Assembly: GCA_964415175.1 (NCBI GenBank) | Contig: CAYPYG010000013.1 | Location: 1-64,000 of the forward strand | Origin: UBA2231 sp964415175 | GTDB taxonomy: Bacteria; Elusimicrobiota; Elusimicrobia; Elusimicrobiales; UBA9959 | Length of the DNA stretch: 64,000 bases | Direction of reading: 5' to 3' | Part shown: one piece after another, positions 1-8,816 of the stretch | How positions within the stretch are numbered: position 1 is the first letter of the stretch | Layout of the letters: every line of letters starts with the position of its first letter | Program-made: the position numbers and the translations under genes | The notes under the pieces: model-generated | Database searches by the model: none | The model's input: only the letters and a program-made list of their open reading frames with translations | What the model was told of the DNA's origin: nothing

Positions 1-474
1 GAGATTCTGGGGATTGCCGATCGGGCTCATCACGCTGCCGACCGTCACCGAGAAGGCCAGCGCCAGCAGCAGCGCTTTGGGCGCTATGCCATGCTTGCGC
101 GCCAGCAGCAGGACGACCGGCGTGCCGGCTATGGCCAGCGTGTCGTTCATGAGCAGAGCGGAGGCGGCGCCCATGAAAAAGACCAGCACCAGCAGCAGCC
201 CCTGCTCCGTCCCGGCCCGCTTGAACAACTCGTACTCGGCGTGCGCCAGCCAGCCGCTCAGTTCCAGCACCTGCCCGGCCGCGAACATCCCTAAGAGAAA
301 GAGCATGACGTCCGCGTCGATAGCGGAGAGCGCCTCGGCCGGGCTTATCCGGCCCGCCAGCAGCACCGCGGCCGCGCCGCCGCACATGACCTGCCAGATC
401 TCCAGCCGGAAGCCGCCCACCTGCCTGACGGCTATGAGGAGGAAGACCGCGCCCAGGACGAGGAGTTCGAACAT
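1..474 (-). CDS. ArsB/NhaD/citrate-type ion transporter (partial, 3' end beyond the window)
   Basis: The first 158 codons of a membrane protein that continues off the left edge. The translation starts MFELLVLGAVFLLIAVR and has repeated hydrophobic segments. Near the edge it reads VTVGSVMSPIGNPQN; the SPIGNPQN signature is typical of the ion transporter superfamily holding ArsB, NhaD and CitM/SLC13 carriers. The segment MNDTLAIAGTPVVLLLA is the expected paired half-helix region. It starts 13 bases after the cyclase stop, so it is the last visible gene of the minus-strand operon. The substrate (Na+/H+, arsenite or dicarboxylate) cannot be told from the N-terminal third. Confidence 0.8.
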   Translation of the reverse strand, partial: MFELLVLGAVFLLIAVRQVGGFRLEIWQVMCGGAAAVLLAGRISPAEALSAIDADVMLFLLGMFAAGQVLELSGWLAHAEYELFKRAGTEQGLLLVLVFFMGAASALLMNDTLAIAGTPVVLLLARKHGIAPKALLLALAFSVTVGSVMSPIGNPQNL

Positions 475-487
475 AGAAGGAAGCGGC

Positions 488-2011
488 TCAGGCCAGGCGG
501 AAGAGCTCCATCGGCTCGGCCTTGCCCTTGAGCGGCACCTTGCCGACGCTCTCGAAGCTGAACCCGGCCTTGTCCGGGCCGAGGGCGGAGAGGACCTGCC
601 CGCTGACCAGGATATCGGTATCGAGGTCCCTGGTCTTGCCCTCTATGCGGGAGGCCGCGTTGACCGTGTCGCCGATGAAAGTGTATTCCAGGCGCTCGCT
701 GGTGCCGATATTGCCGGCCACCAGCCGCCCGCAGTGCACGCCGACCCCGAACTCCACTTTGCCCGGAGCCTTGCCGGAATCATTAAAAACGCTCAGCGCC
801 GCCCGCATGCCGGCGGCGGCCCTGAGGGCGTCGGCGACATAGTCTTCCGACCCCAGCAGCGGCGTGTAGATGGCCATGACCGCGTCGCCGATGAACTTAT
901 TGATGACCCCGTTGTTCTCCGCTATCGGCGGCGTGATATGGCGGAAATAGTCGTTGAGGAAATCGACCACGCCGGTGGCGGAAAGTTTCTCGCTGAGCGG
1001 CGTGAAGTTGCGGATATCGCAGAACATGACCGCCGCTTCTATCGTCTCGCCGCCCAGGTTGACCTTCTTGTTCTTGATAAGCTCCCGGGCTATCTCGATG
1101 GAAAGGTACTTGCCGAAGGTGTCGTGCAGTTCCTCGCGCTCCTTCAGGCCGGCGATCATCTCGTTGTAGCCGGCTTTCAGCCAGGCTATCTCGTCGGAGA
1201 AATAGATGCGGGTCCGGGAATAGTCCCCCTCCGCGACGCGCTTCATGCGCGCGACCAGTCCGTCCAGCGGGCGCTGTATGCCGTTGTAAACGCTGTTTAT
1301 ACCGTGCAGGAGTATCGCTCCGGAAACGAACAGGAGGGTGACGAGATCGCCGGCCAGGGAATCCCAGGGGACCCTGTTGAAGAAGGCGATGTATATAAGC
1401 ATGAACGGGATCAGACCGAAGCCCGCGATCAGCGTCGTGATCTTCAGGTATATCGGGATGGAGAACCCCGCCCTCAGTTTGAATATTTCCTCGCCGGGAT
1501 ACAGGTTCTCCATAAGGGTCTTCTGCTTGGAAAGCTGGGCATCGATATAGACCACGAGCATGGCCGACTGGGCCAGGAAGGATATGAAAGCTGCGGCGAA
1601 ATGCGCGCCGGAAAGGCGGCCCGGCGCCAGCGCGGAAACGGCGAGCGCCATCGCCTGGACCAGGACCAGCATGGCAAAACCGTGCTGGTACACGTTGGCC
1701 AGCCGCCTGCGTATCTTCTCCTTGAGCTCCGGGGCGGAGGTGCGGACATACTCATGCGCGGGGCGGCCCCAGAGATAGACCAGCGCCGCCATTACTCCCA
1801 CAGTGAAACCGAAATCCGCGCCGATGAAGTGTTCTCCGGAACCGAAACCGACCTTGACCGCGCCGGCGCGGCCCCTGGCGCCGGTAATGGCCACAAAGGC
1901 GAACTTATAGAAAACGGACCCGACGATGGCCAGTATGAGCGGGACGCCCATCAGGGCGAAGAATTCGTCGAGTTCCTTCTTTCTCTCGTCCTTCTTCTTG
2001 TCGGAAAGCAT
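488..2011 (-). CDS. Membrane-bound class III adenylate/guanylate cyclase with HAMP domain
   Basis: 507 residues. About six hydrophobic segments fill residues 21-240. A HAMP-like linker (QRPLDGLVARMKRVAEGDYS) follows at about 246-295, then a class III nucleotide cyclase catalytic domain from about 325 to the end. The two metal-binding aspartates are visible in MFCDIRNFTPLS (D332) and NKFIGDAVMAIY (D376), and the late motif YTFIGDTVNAASRIEG is present, so it should be active. The expected product is cAMP, a second messenger; guanylate activity cannot be excluded. It lies 12 bases after the MocA-like gene in the same operon. A second, unrelated-architecture cyclase occurs at 27530-29734. Confidence 0.9.
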   Translation of the reverse strand: MLSDKKKDERKKELDEFFALMGVPLILAIVGSVFYKFAFVAITGARGRAGAVKVGFGSGEHFIGADFGFTVGVMAALVYLWGRPAHEYVRTSAPELKEKIRRRLANVYQHGFAMLVLVQAMALAVSALAPGRLSGAHFAAAFISFLAQSAMLVVYIDAQLSKQKTLMENLYPGEEIFKLRAGFSIPIYLKITTLIAGFGLIPFMLIYIAFFNRVPWDSLAGDLVTLLFVSGAILLHGINSVYNGIQRPLDGLVARMKRVAEGDYSRTRIYFSDEIAWLKAGYNEMIAGLKEREELHDTFGKYLSIEIARELIKNKKVNLGGETIEAAVMFCDIRNFTPLSEKLSATGVVDFLNDYFRHITPPIAENNGVINKFIGDAVMAIYTPLLGSEDYVADALRAAAGMRAALSVFNDSGKAPGKVEFGVGVHCGRLVAGNIGTSERLEYTFIGDTVNAASRIEGKTRDLDTDILVSGQVLSALGPDKAGFSFESVGKVPLKGKAEPMELFRLA

Positions 2012-2023
2012 GGCTTTGTCTCC

Positions 2024-2626
2024 TCAGCGTCCGTCCGCGAGGCCGGCGTAATCCTCCGGCGTGTCGAAATCCCTGATTATCTCCGCGTCGTCCAGGTCCA
2101 GGTCGGCGATCTTCACCGACGGATGATGCGTCACCCAGTGCAGGCCCTTGTCCAGCGGGCCTTCGAAACACAGCCGCCGGTGCGCGGACGGTATGATTAT
2201 CGGGTGGCCGCGCTTCATCCGCGAGTCAGAGGCCCTGAAAGTCCGCGGTATGATTATCGAACCTTTTTCCGCCCGCCAGCGGTCTATCACCGCCCGGTAT
2301 GTCGCGGGGGCGATGGTCGGCTGATCGGCCAGGCAGACCAGGAAAGCCTCCGCCGACGGGTCCGCGGCCTCCAGCCCCGCCCGCAGCGACGAGAGCTGGC
2401 CGTCCTCCGGCCTCGGGTTCACGGCGATCTTCTCGCCCGAAGGCTGCCACGCGGCCAGTATCTCTTTTTCGGCCCGCCCCAGCACCGCCACCCTGTCCTC
2501 CACGCCGGCCGAGCGCAGCGCGTCGCATACATGCTCTATAAAAGGCAGGCCCCGCCACTCCAGCAGGGCCTTAGGCCGCCCCATACGCGAAGACTCCCCG
2601 GCGGCCAGTATGACGGCTGAAAGCAT
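2024..2626 (-). CDS. MocA-like molybdenum cofactor/NTP nucleotidyltransferase
   Basis: 200 residues starting MLSAVILAAGESSRMGRPKAL, the N-terminal nucleotide-binding signature LAAGxSxRMGxxK of the MobA/MocA/IspD-like NTP transferase fold. FLVCLADQPTI matches the metal-binding LxDQP motif of MocA-type proteins, and RGHPIIIP is also family-typical. MocA-type enzymes transfer CMP to molybdopterin for xanthine-dehydrogenase-family enzymes, which would fit the purine-type amidohydrolases nearby, though no molybdoenzyme gene is visible here. The start chosen overlaps the pfk stop by one base (TGATG). An upstream extension of the frame exists but lies inside pfk. Confidence 0.75.
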   Translation of the reverse strand: MLSAVILAAGESSRMGRPKALLEWRGLPFIEHVCDALRSAGVEDRVAVLGRAEKEILAAWQPSGEKIAVNPRPEDGQLSSLRAGLEAADPSAEAFLVCLADQPTIAPATYRAVIDRWRAEKGSIIIPRTFRASDSRMKRGHPIIIPSAHRRLCFEGPLDKGLHWVTHHPSVKIADLDLDDAEIIRDFDTPEDYAGLADGR

Positions 2627-3720
2627 CAGTCTCCCAGGCAGATACCCAGGTCGCGCGCGGTCTTTATCGTGTCGCAATCGAGCGGGACGACTTTCATGCG
2701 GCTGGTGGCTTCCGCCAGCGGCACATAGCGCACCGTCGGCGGGTCCAGCGCCACCATGACGCCGCTCTTGCCCTCTTCGAGCGCGCGCACCGCGGCCGCG
2801 CCGAAGCGCAGCGAGATGAGCCGGTCGAAAGTGGTGGGACTGCCGCCGCGCAGCAGGTGGCCCAGCACCACGGTGCGGCATTCCTTGCCGACCAGCGGCT
2901 CCAGTTCTTTGGCTACGCGCTCGCCGGCGCCGCCCAGCTTCTCCTGGCGGCCCAGCTCCTTGCCGACGACGGAGACGGCGCCGCCAACAGGTTTCGCTCC
3001 CTCCGCTACCACGACTATGCAGTAGTTCTTGCCGCGCTTGGGACGCTCCTTGAGCGCCGCGGCGACCTTGTCGATATCGTAGGGGATCTCCGGCAGCAGT
3101 ATCGCGTCGGCGTTGCCGGAGACGCCGGCGTTCAGCGCTATCCAGCCGGCGTAGCGGCCCATGACCTCGACCACCATGACGCGGCAATGCGATTCGGCCG
3201 TCGCGTGCAGGCGGTCCAGGCATTCCGTCGCGAAAGAGACCGCCGTGTCGAAGCCGAAGGTCGCCACCGTCTTGTCGAGGTCATTGTCTATGGTCTTGGG
3301 CACGCCGACCACGCGCAGGCCTTTCCGCGCCAGCACATTGGCGATGCCGAGCGAGCCGTCGCCGCCCAGCGCGACCAGGGCCTCTATGCCCTTGGCCTTG
3401 AACGCCGCAACCAGCTCGTCGGTGCGGTCCTTCTCGTACAATTTGCCGTCGGGACCCATCGTCGGGTACCTGGTCGGATTGCCCTTGTTGGTGGTGCCGA
3501 GTATCGTGCCGCCGAGGTGAGTGATGCCGCGCACCGTGCGCCGGGTCATCGGGATCAGCCCGCCCTCCGGGTAATCCTCCGGCTTGAGCAGGCCGTTATA
3601 GCCGTCGCGTATGCCGAAAACCTCGTAGCCCTTGTTGAGCGCCGACACGACTATCGCCCGTATGACGGCGTTGAGCCCCGGCGCGTCCCCGCCGCCGGTA
3701 TTTATCGCTATCTTTTTCAT
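2626..3720 (-). CDS. pfkA: 6-phosphofructokinase (PfkA family)
   Basis: 364 residues. Starts MKKIAINTGGGDAPGLNAVIRA, with the phosphate-binding GGGDAPGLN loop. ALGGDGSLGIA carries glycine at the position (E. coli 104) that is usually aspartate in PPi-dependent enzymes, which suggests ATP use. VGVPKTIDNDLD has the catalytic TIDND and lysine at the position equivalent to 124, as in PPi-type and mixed group III enzymes. VVEVMGRYAGWIAL is the fructose-6-phosphate-binding region. It phosphorylates fructose-6-phosphate in glycolysis. It sits between the amidohydrolase (15-base gap) and the MocA-like gene in one operon. Confidence 0.93.
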   Translation of the reverse strand: MKKIAINTGGGDAPGLNAVIRAIVVSALNKGYEVFGIRDGYNGLLKPEDYPEGGLIPMTRRTVRGITHLGGTILGTTNKGNPTRYPTMGPDGKLYEKDRTDELVAAFKAKGIEALVALGGDGSLGIANVLARKGLRVVGVPKTIDNDLDKTVATFGFDTAVSFATECLDRLHATAESHCRVMVVEVMGRYAGWIALNAGVSGNADAILLPEIPYDIDKVAAALKERPKRGKNYCIVVVAEGAKPVGGAVSVVGKELGRQEKLGGAGERVAKELEPLVGKECRTVVLGHLLRGGSPTTFDRLISLRFGAAAVRALEEGKSGVMVALDPPTVRYVPLAEATSRMKVVPLDCDTIKTARDLGICLGD

Positions 3721-3735
3721 CTTCCCCCCGGTCCT

Positions 3736-5109
3736 TTATACCCCCGCGCGTCGGTAGAGGCGGGCGGCGGACTTATTGGCCCGCTCGGTCACCCGCCGCT
3801 CGTTAACCTTCGTCAGCCGGCCGTTCTTCACCACCACCTCGCCGTTGACCACGGTGTACCTGGTGCGGTGCGAGCTCCCGCAGAAGAGCAGCGAGGCCAG
3901 CGGGTCGCTCTGAGAGCCGACGAAATCGATGCCGCTGACGTCGAAGACGGCTATGTCGGCGGCCTTGCCGGGCTCGATGGAGCCGATATCTTTGCGGCCC
4001 AGCACGGCGGCTCCGCCGCGGGTGGCCAGTTCCAGCGCGGTGCGCGCGGGCATCGCGTGTATGTCGCCGAGGCGGTGGACCAGCATGGCCTGCCGCGCCT
4101 CGCCCAGCATGTCGGAAGAATCGTTGGAGGCGCTGCCGTCCACGCCGAGACCGACGGGCACCTTGTGCTTCAGGAACATCGGTATCGGAGCTATGCCGGA
4201 GCCGAGCCTCAGGTTGGAGCAGGGGCAATGGGCGACGCCGGTATGGGTATGGCCCATCTTCTTCGCTTCTTTCTCGTTGATATAGACGCAGTGGGCGAAC
4301 CAGGCATTGCCCTCCTCCACCCAGCCGACGCTTTCCATGTATTCGAGAGGGCGCATCTTGAAAAGTTTTCTGCAGAAGGCTTCCTCGTCCTTCGTTTCGG
4401 CGAGGTGGGTATGCATGCGCACGCCCCATTTTTTCGCCATTTCGGCGGTGAGCTTGAGCAGCTCCGTCGTGACCGAGAAAGGCGAGCACGGCGCCATCGC
4501 CACATGCGTCATCGCGAACTTCTCCCGGCCGTGGAACTTATTTATCAGCCGCTCGCAGTCCTTGAGGATGAAATCCTCCTTCTGCACGACGGAATCCGGC
4601 GGCAGGCCGCCCTTGGAGCGGCCGCGCGACATCGAGCCGCGGGTAGCCGTGAAGCGCATGCCCAGCTCGCGCGCCGCGGCTATCTGCGTGTCGATGAAGA
4701 AGCCGCTGTTCTGTTCCGGGAAGAGGTAGAGATGGTCGGAGCTCGTCGTGCAGCCGGTCAGCAGCAGTTCGCCCAGGCCGGCCTGGGTGCTGGCGTAGAT
4801 GGCCTCGGGATCGACATGCTTCCAGATATCGTAAAGATAGACGAGCCAGTCGAACAGTTCCGCGTCCTGCACTTTCGGGAGATTGCGCGTCAGCGTCTGG
4901 TAGAGATGGTGATGGGTATTGACCATGCCCGGCATGACCACGCAGCCGGAGGCGTCGATGACCGTATCGGCCTTGACCTTGAGGCCCTTGCCGACCTTCT
5001 TTATCTCGGGGCCCTCTATGTAGACATCGCCGCCCTTTATCTCGCGTCGCTCACCGTCCATCGTGGCCAGCACCAGCGCGTTCTTTATCAGCAGGGTCTT
5101 GTTCTTCAT
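3736..5109 (-). CDS. Amidohydrolase, 8-oxoguanine deaminase/hydroxyatrazine hydrolase-like
   Basis: 457 residues from MKNKTLLIKNALVLATMDGE. The metal-dependent amidohydrolase fold is shown by VVMPGMVNTHHHLYQTLTR (HxH metal ligands), RMHTHLAETKDE, WFAHCVYINE and VGLGVDGSASNDSSDMLGEARQA (the metal aspartate). The GVDGSASNDSSDML stretch is typical of 8-oxoguanine deaminases and AtzB/TrzN-type enzymes that remove an amino or alkylamino group from a heterocycle. The frame extends 21 codons upstream, but this start is preferred because the conserved N-terminal strand begins here and the extension crosses the promoter region. It heads the minus operon and is divergent from the kinase gene. Confidence 0.85.
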   Translation of the reverse strand: MKNKTLLIKNALVLATMDGERREIKGGDVYIEGPEIKKVGKGLKVKADTVIDASGCVVMPGMVNTHHHLYQTLTRNLPKVQDAELFDWLVYLYDIWKHVDPEAIYASTQAGLGELLLTGCTTSSDHLYLFPEQNSGFFIDTQIAAARELGMRFTATRGSMSRGRSKGGLPPDSVVQKEDFILKDCERLINKFHGREKFAMTHVAMAPCSPFSVTTELLKLTAEMAKKWGVRMHTHLAETKDEEAFCRKLFKMRPLEYMESVGWVEEGNAWFAHCVYINEKEAKKMGHTHTGVAHCPCSNLRLGSGIAPIPMFLKHKVPVGLGVDGSASNDSSDMLGEARQAMLVHRLGDIHAMPARTALELATRGGAAVLGRKDIGSIEPGKAADIAVFDVSGIDFVGSQSDPLASLLFCGSSHRTRYTVVNGEVVVKNGRLTKVNERRVTERANKSAARLYRRAGV

Positions 5110-5164
5110 TCGGTCTCCGGGGTCAAAGGTGTGATTAATATTATAGTAAAATCGAATCCTGCGC
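5110..5164. promoter_or_regulatory. Divergent promoter region
   Basis: The 55 bases between the divergent amidohydrolase and kinase genes hold overlapping -10 elements. On minus, TATAAT reads 5145 to 5140. On plus, TATAGTAAAAT spans 5142-5152, only 12 bases before the kinase ATG. No Shine-Dalgarno sequence precedes the kinase start, so its leader would be very short. Confidence 0.6.
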
Positions 5165-7741
5165 ATGTTCAAGACTGGCGACGAGATAGGCGGCTACAGG
5201 ATCACCGGCGAGCTGGGACGCGGCGGCATGGGCGCGGTCTACCGCGCTCACGACAAGGCGCTGCAGCGCGACGCCGCCATAAAGATGGTCCTGCCGGGCC
5301 AGGCTACTCCCAACAGCCGGCGGCGCTTCCTGCGCGAGGCCGCGGCCATAGCCCGCTGCGACCATCCCGGCATAATCAAGGTCTATTCTTTCGGCGAGCA
5401 CGGCGGTCTGCCCTACATGGTCATGGAGTACGTGGACGGCAAGCCGCTGCTGTCCTTCCTGGAACTGGCGCGCGCCATCGACTCGGCCGGCGACCTGGAG
5501 GACCTCAGGCGCTATGGCTACATCAAGGACCCGTCACCGGAAGACGAGGCCCTGCCCTATTTCCTGCGCGCGCCGTCGGGCCACCCGCTCTCCGACCCTG
5601 ATTACGAGAACCGCGCGGCCGCGCTGACGGCCGGCGTGGCCGACGCCCTCTACGAGGCCCATTCGCTCGGCATACTGCACCGGGACATCAAGCCCTCCAA
5701 TATACTGCTCGGGCGCAAGGGCCCGGCCAAGCTGGCCGATTTCGGCCTGGCCAAGTTCTCGGATTCCTCCGATATCACCACCGGCCAGCCCATGCTGGGC
5801 ACGCTGCGTTACATGCCGCCCGAAAGTTTCTCCGGCGGCGCGCTCTCGCCCGCCTCGGACATCTACAGCCTGGGCACGGTCCTATACGAGTTGATGACGC
5901 TCTCCCATCCTTTCAACGAGGACAATACCGCGGCTTTCATCAAGGCCGTCACCCAGGCCCGGCCGCGCCCGCCGGGCAAACTCAACCGCCGTATCTCCCC
6001 GGCGCTGGCGCTGGTCATAATGAAATGCCTGGAGAAGGAACCGGCCCGGCGCTACCGCAACGCCAGGGAACTGGCCGACGCCGTCCGCCTGGCCGCCAGG
6101 CCGAAAGGTCTCAAGACCCAGCTGCTCGCGGGACTGCGCGGCTTCTTCGGGAACCAGGAAAGCGCGGCGGCGGCGGACGGTCCGGACGAGAGGCCGGTAC
6201 AAGCCGGCGAAACCGGGCGCCGGGAGGCGTCCAGGCTGGTGAGCGAGGCCGTCCTCGTTTATTTCACCGATTTCGAAGTGGACCAGGCGCAGGAACTGGT
6301 ACTGAAAGCCATAGGGCTGAACCCCCTCTCCGTCGACGCGAACGCCATGCTGGCCGTACTGCGCACCCATATCGGCGACTCTCCGGCCCTGCGCAAGGCC
6401 GCAAAAAGGATGCGGCAGGCGGCCAGGACCGCGCCGGAACCGGAAGAGCGTCTGCGCGCGGGCCTGCTGGCGGACTATTTCGAAGGCGCCGGGGACTGGC
6501 TGCGCAACACGGAGCATTACCTGGGGAGCGGGTCGGAAGATCCAGCCCTGATGGCCATCTGCGCCAGGGCCAGGATGGGAACGGGCGATTATGAAAAGGC
6601 CATGGATTACGCGGAACGCATAGACGCGGCCATCCCGGGCCCCTCGCTCTTCACCTGGTTCATTTCCGCCTATCACCACGCCGGGATGGGGCGGTTCGAC
6701 GAGTGGTTCCGGATCACTACCGAGGAGATACGCCATCACCCGGGCAATATAATGCTGCTGGTGGCGCTGGCCGAAGGGCTGCTGCAGGCCGGACGGCTGG
6801 ACGAGGCGGACGCGGCGCTCGATGAAACCGCCGCCATCGCCCCGGCCCAGCCCTATATCCCGTTCATGCGGGCCGACCTGGCGCTGCTGCGCGGAGACTA
6901 CAAGGCGGCCTGCGTGGAACTGCGCAAGACCATGAGCGAAGGGCAGGAGGAGGACGTCGCCGAAACCTATTACCGCCTGGGCAAGATCTACTCGCTGCGC
7001 GGAGACCGCAGGGAATCGCTGCGCCATCTGGAGATCGCGCGGCGCTTATCGCCCGGGCACAGCTTCAAGACCTGCGACGAACTGAAAGCGCTCGTGGAAG
7101 GGTCGGTTGAGCATCGCCCGGCTTTCGGCGATCTGCCGGCCGCCTGCCAGGCGCTCAACCACGAAAGGGCCAAACGGGCCCTGCTGGAGAACCTGCTTTC
7201 GGGACGCAGGAACCTGGGCGCCGCCTGCTCGACCGTCTATATACTGGACCCGGGGGCCGGGCCGGCCGCGCTGCGCTCCTGGATACTTTTCAACGAAACG
7301 GCGCTGGCCGCGCCCGCCAGGACCAGGCTGTTCATGCAGCACCTGCCGCTCTCCTCGTTCCTCGACGCCAGGGGAAATGTGCTGCGGGCCGATTTTTCCC
7401 GGGTGCACGCGGAATACGGGAGGTACATAGCCTCCATCTCCTACTCCTCGCCGCTGAAGCTGCACGAGCTGAACGCGGTGGAAGCGAGGCTCGACATGGA
7501 GCATCTCTGGGCGCGGCGCCAGGGCGGGGTCATCGACCTGCGCCTGGACGAGCCCTGCCAGCATCCCGGCCACCGCTGCCATATCCTGGCCCTGCCGGAG
7601 AATTCCGACATAGCGGACCTGTCGGCCAGGGCCGACGAAGAATTCAAGCGCGCCGGCTGGCGCTTCCTGGTCTACAGCCGCTTCTTCTTCGACCATGAAC
7701 GGTTCCGGCTGAACGGCCGGTTCCGCCATAAGGCCGCCTGA
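5165..7741 (+). CDS. Serine/threonine protein kinase with C-terminal TPR-like region
   Basis: 858 residues. The N-terminal 290 or so form a Hanks-type kinase: glycine loop GELGRGGMGAVY (about 16-27), lysine in AAIKMV, catalytic HRDIKPSNILL, DFGLAKF, and MLGTLRYMPPE in the activation segment. All catalytic residues are present. The remaining 550 residues are alanine-rich helices resembling tetratricopeptide repeats (for example DANAMLAVLRTH and ADAALDETAAIAP), with a distinct C-terminal part. No clear transmembrane segment is visible, so it is probably cytosolic. Substrates are unknown. It is probably the first plus-strand gene of the region and has its own promoter. Confidence 0.92.
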   Translation: MFKTGDEIGGYRITGELGRGGMGAVYRAHDKALQRDAAIKMVLPGQATPNSRRRFLREAAAIARCDHPGIIKVYSFGEHGGLPYMVMEYVDGKPLLSFLELARAIDSAGDLEDLRRYGYIKDPSPEDEALPYFLRAPSGHPLSDPDYENRAAALTAGVADALYEAHSLGILHRDIKPSNILLGRKGPAKLADFGLAKFSDSSDITTGQPMLGTLRYMPPESFSGGALSPASDIYSLGTVLYELMTLSHPFNEDNTAAFIKAVTQARPRPPGKLNRRISPALALVIMKCLEKEPARRYRNARELADAVRLAARPKGLKTQLLAGLRGFFGNQESAAAADGPDERPVQAGETGRREASRLVSEAVLVYFTDFEVDQAQELVLKAIGLNPLSVDANAMLAVLRTHIGDSPALRKAAKRMRQAARTAPEPEERLRAGLLADYFEGAGDWLRNTEHYLGSGSEDPALMAICARARMGTGDYEKAMDYAERIDAAIPGPSLFTWFISAYHHAGMGRFDEWFRITTEEIRHHPGNIMLLVALAEGLLQAGRLDEADAALDETAAIAPAQPYIPFMRADLALLRGDYKAACVELRKTMSEGQEEDVAETYYRLGKIYSLRGDRRESLRHLEIARRLSPGHSFKTCDELKALVEGSVEHRPAFGDLPAACQALNHERAKRALLENLLSGRRNLGAACSTVYILDPGAGPAALRSWILFNETALAAPARTRLFMQHLPLSSFLDARGNVLRADFSRVHAEYGRYIASISYSSPLKLHELNAVEARLDMEHLWARRQGGVIDLRLDEPCQHPGHRCHILALPENSDIADLSARADEEFKRAGWRFLVYSRFFFDHERFRLNGRFRHKAA

Positions 7742-7790
7742 GGCTCCGGCCCTCCCTTTTCCCGGAAGCCTTTATAGTAGAATATCCCCG
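7742..7790 (+). promoter_or_regulatory. Imperfect hairpin, then -10 element 7 bases before an ATG
   Basis: GGCTCCGG (7743-7750) can pair with CCGGAAGCC (7762-7770), a possible terminator for the kinase gene. TATAGTAGAAT follows; TAGAAT at 7778-7783 is separated from the ATG at 7791 by exactly 7 bases, so transcription would begin at or next to the start codon. No ribosome-binding site is visible. Confidence 0.55.
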
Positions 7791-8762
7791 ATGCGGGTCT
7801 TCCCCTCCAACCTGGACAAGAACGGCTTCATCCTGCTCGAAAAACCCCTGCCGGGCGGAGTGGACCGGCTGACCCGCAACGATCCGACCTTTTCCGACCT
7901 GGCCGGGGTCCTGACCGGCGCGAAGCCGGCGACCTATACGGACTGCCTGCCGGAGTCCCTGCCGGCCCTGCGGGACCTCTGCGCCGCGCTCAAACTCAAG
8001 CTCCTTCTCCCGGAGGAAGCCGGGAGGCGCGGGGCGCATTTCGCGGGCGACGGACGCAAGGTGATGGTCCTGATCGGGAAGCGGATGAAGGACCTCCGGA
8101 CGGCGGAGGCCGCCTGGAGGCGATCGACCGTGGAGATGGACTGGGGCCTGGCCCTGGGCTATCCCGAATGCTGCGTGAAGGCTTTCACGCGCTGGTTCGC
8201 CAACGGCGGCGGCGCCGGCCCGCGTCCGGAACTGGTGCGCTTCACCGCCGCGGCCACGGCTCCCGGCGGCCCGCTGGACTTCAGGCTCAACAACGCCTGG
8301 AACTACTTTTCGCGGCTGGACTATAAGGACCCGTCGGACAGGCGCGGGCATGAACGCCTCCTGGCGCTCAACCCCGACATCGACATCCCGTCGCTGCACG
8401 TCGCCAGCTGGCATCCCTGCTCCTACCGCTGCCGCGCCAGCGCGAAAAAGGCCGGCCTAATCTATTCTTTCATCGAACGCCATTCTCCCGCCTACGCGGC
8501 GGGGCTGAAGGACCTGCTGGCCAGACCGCTGCTGTTCAGGAACAAGTACGAGCTCGCGGCTCTCAGAGGGAGTTTCCGCGGGGACACCCTGGCCTGCCGC
8601 GGCGCGGCGGGCCCGGTCTCGCTGCTCGGCGCCGGAACGCGCAGGCTGTTGTCCTATTGCGGCGAACTTCGCCGCGGACCCGGCGGCCTGCTCTTCAAAA
8701 GGGACGGAAAGACGCTCTTCGCCCCGCCTGCGGACGAATTCCTGCTGCTGGATTTCCGGTGA
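7791..8762 (+). CDS. DUF483-like protein of unknown function
   Basis: 323 residues, function unknown. Two cysteine motifs stand out: LALGYPECCVKAFTRWF near the middle, and LHVASWHPCSYRCRASAKKA about 90 residues later. The GYPxCC plus HxPCSxxC combination resembles the DUF483 family, whose biochemical role is not established; the clustered Cys/His suggest a metal or iron-sulfur site. No signal peptide or membrane segment is visible. It lies between the kinase and the dihydropyrimidine dehydrogenase and appears to have a separate leaderless promoter. Confidence 0.65.
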   Translation: MRVFPSNLDKNGFILLEKPLPGGVDRLTRNDPTFSDLAGVLTGAKPATYTDCLPESLPALRDLCAALKLKLLLPEEAGRRGAHFAGDGRKVMVLIGKRMKDLRTAEAAWRRSTVEMDWGLALGYPECCVKAFTRWFANGGGAGPRPELVRFTAAATAPGGPLDFRLNNAWNYFSRLDYKDPSDRRGHERLLALNPDIDIPSLHVASWHPCSYRCRASAKKAGLIYSFIERHSPAYAAGLKDLLARPLLFRNKYELAALRGSFRGDTLACRGAAGPVSLLGAGTRRLLSYCGELRRGPGGLLFKRDGKTLFAPPADEFLLLDFR

Positions 8763-8816
8763 CCAGCCGCTCCATTTATTTATAAAATCTATGCGAACCG
8801 AATCCCTGGAGGCGCC
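8763..8816 (+). promoter_or_regulatory. Promoter and ribosome-binding site of the dehydrogenase-ssnA operon
   Basis: TATAAAAT at 8781-8788 is a plausible -10 element. GGAGG at 8808-8812 is a good Shine-Dalgarno sequence before the ATG at 8817, in contrast to the leaderless-type start of the preceding gene. Confidence 0.5.

Noticed and set aside
14..2620. An 868-codon plus-strand frame
   Set aside because: Shadow of the transporter, cyclase and MocA-like genes on minus; its translation has no recognisable domain.
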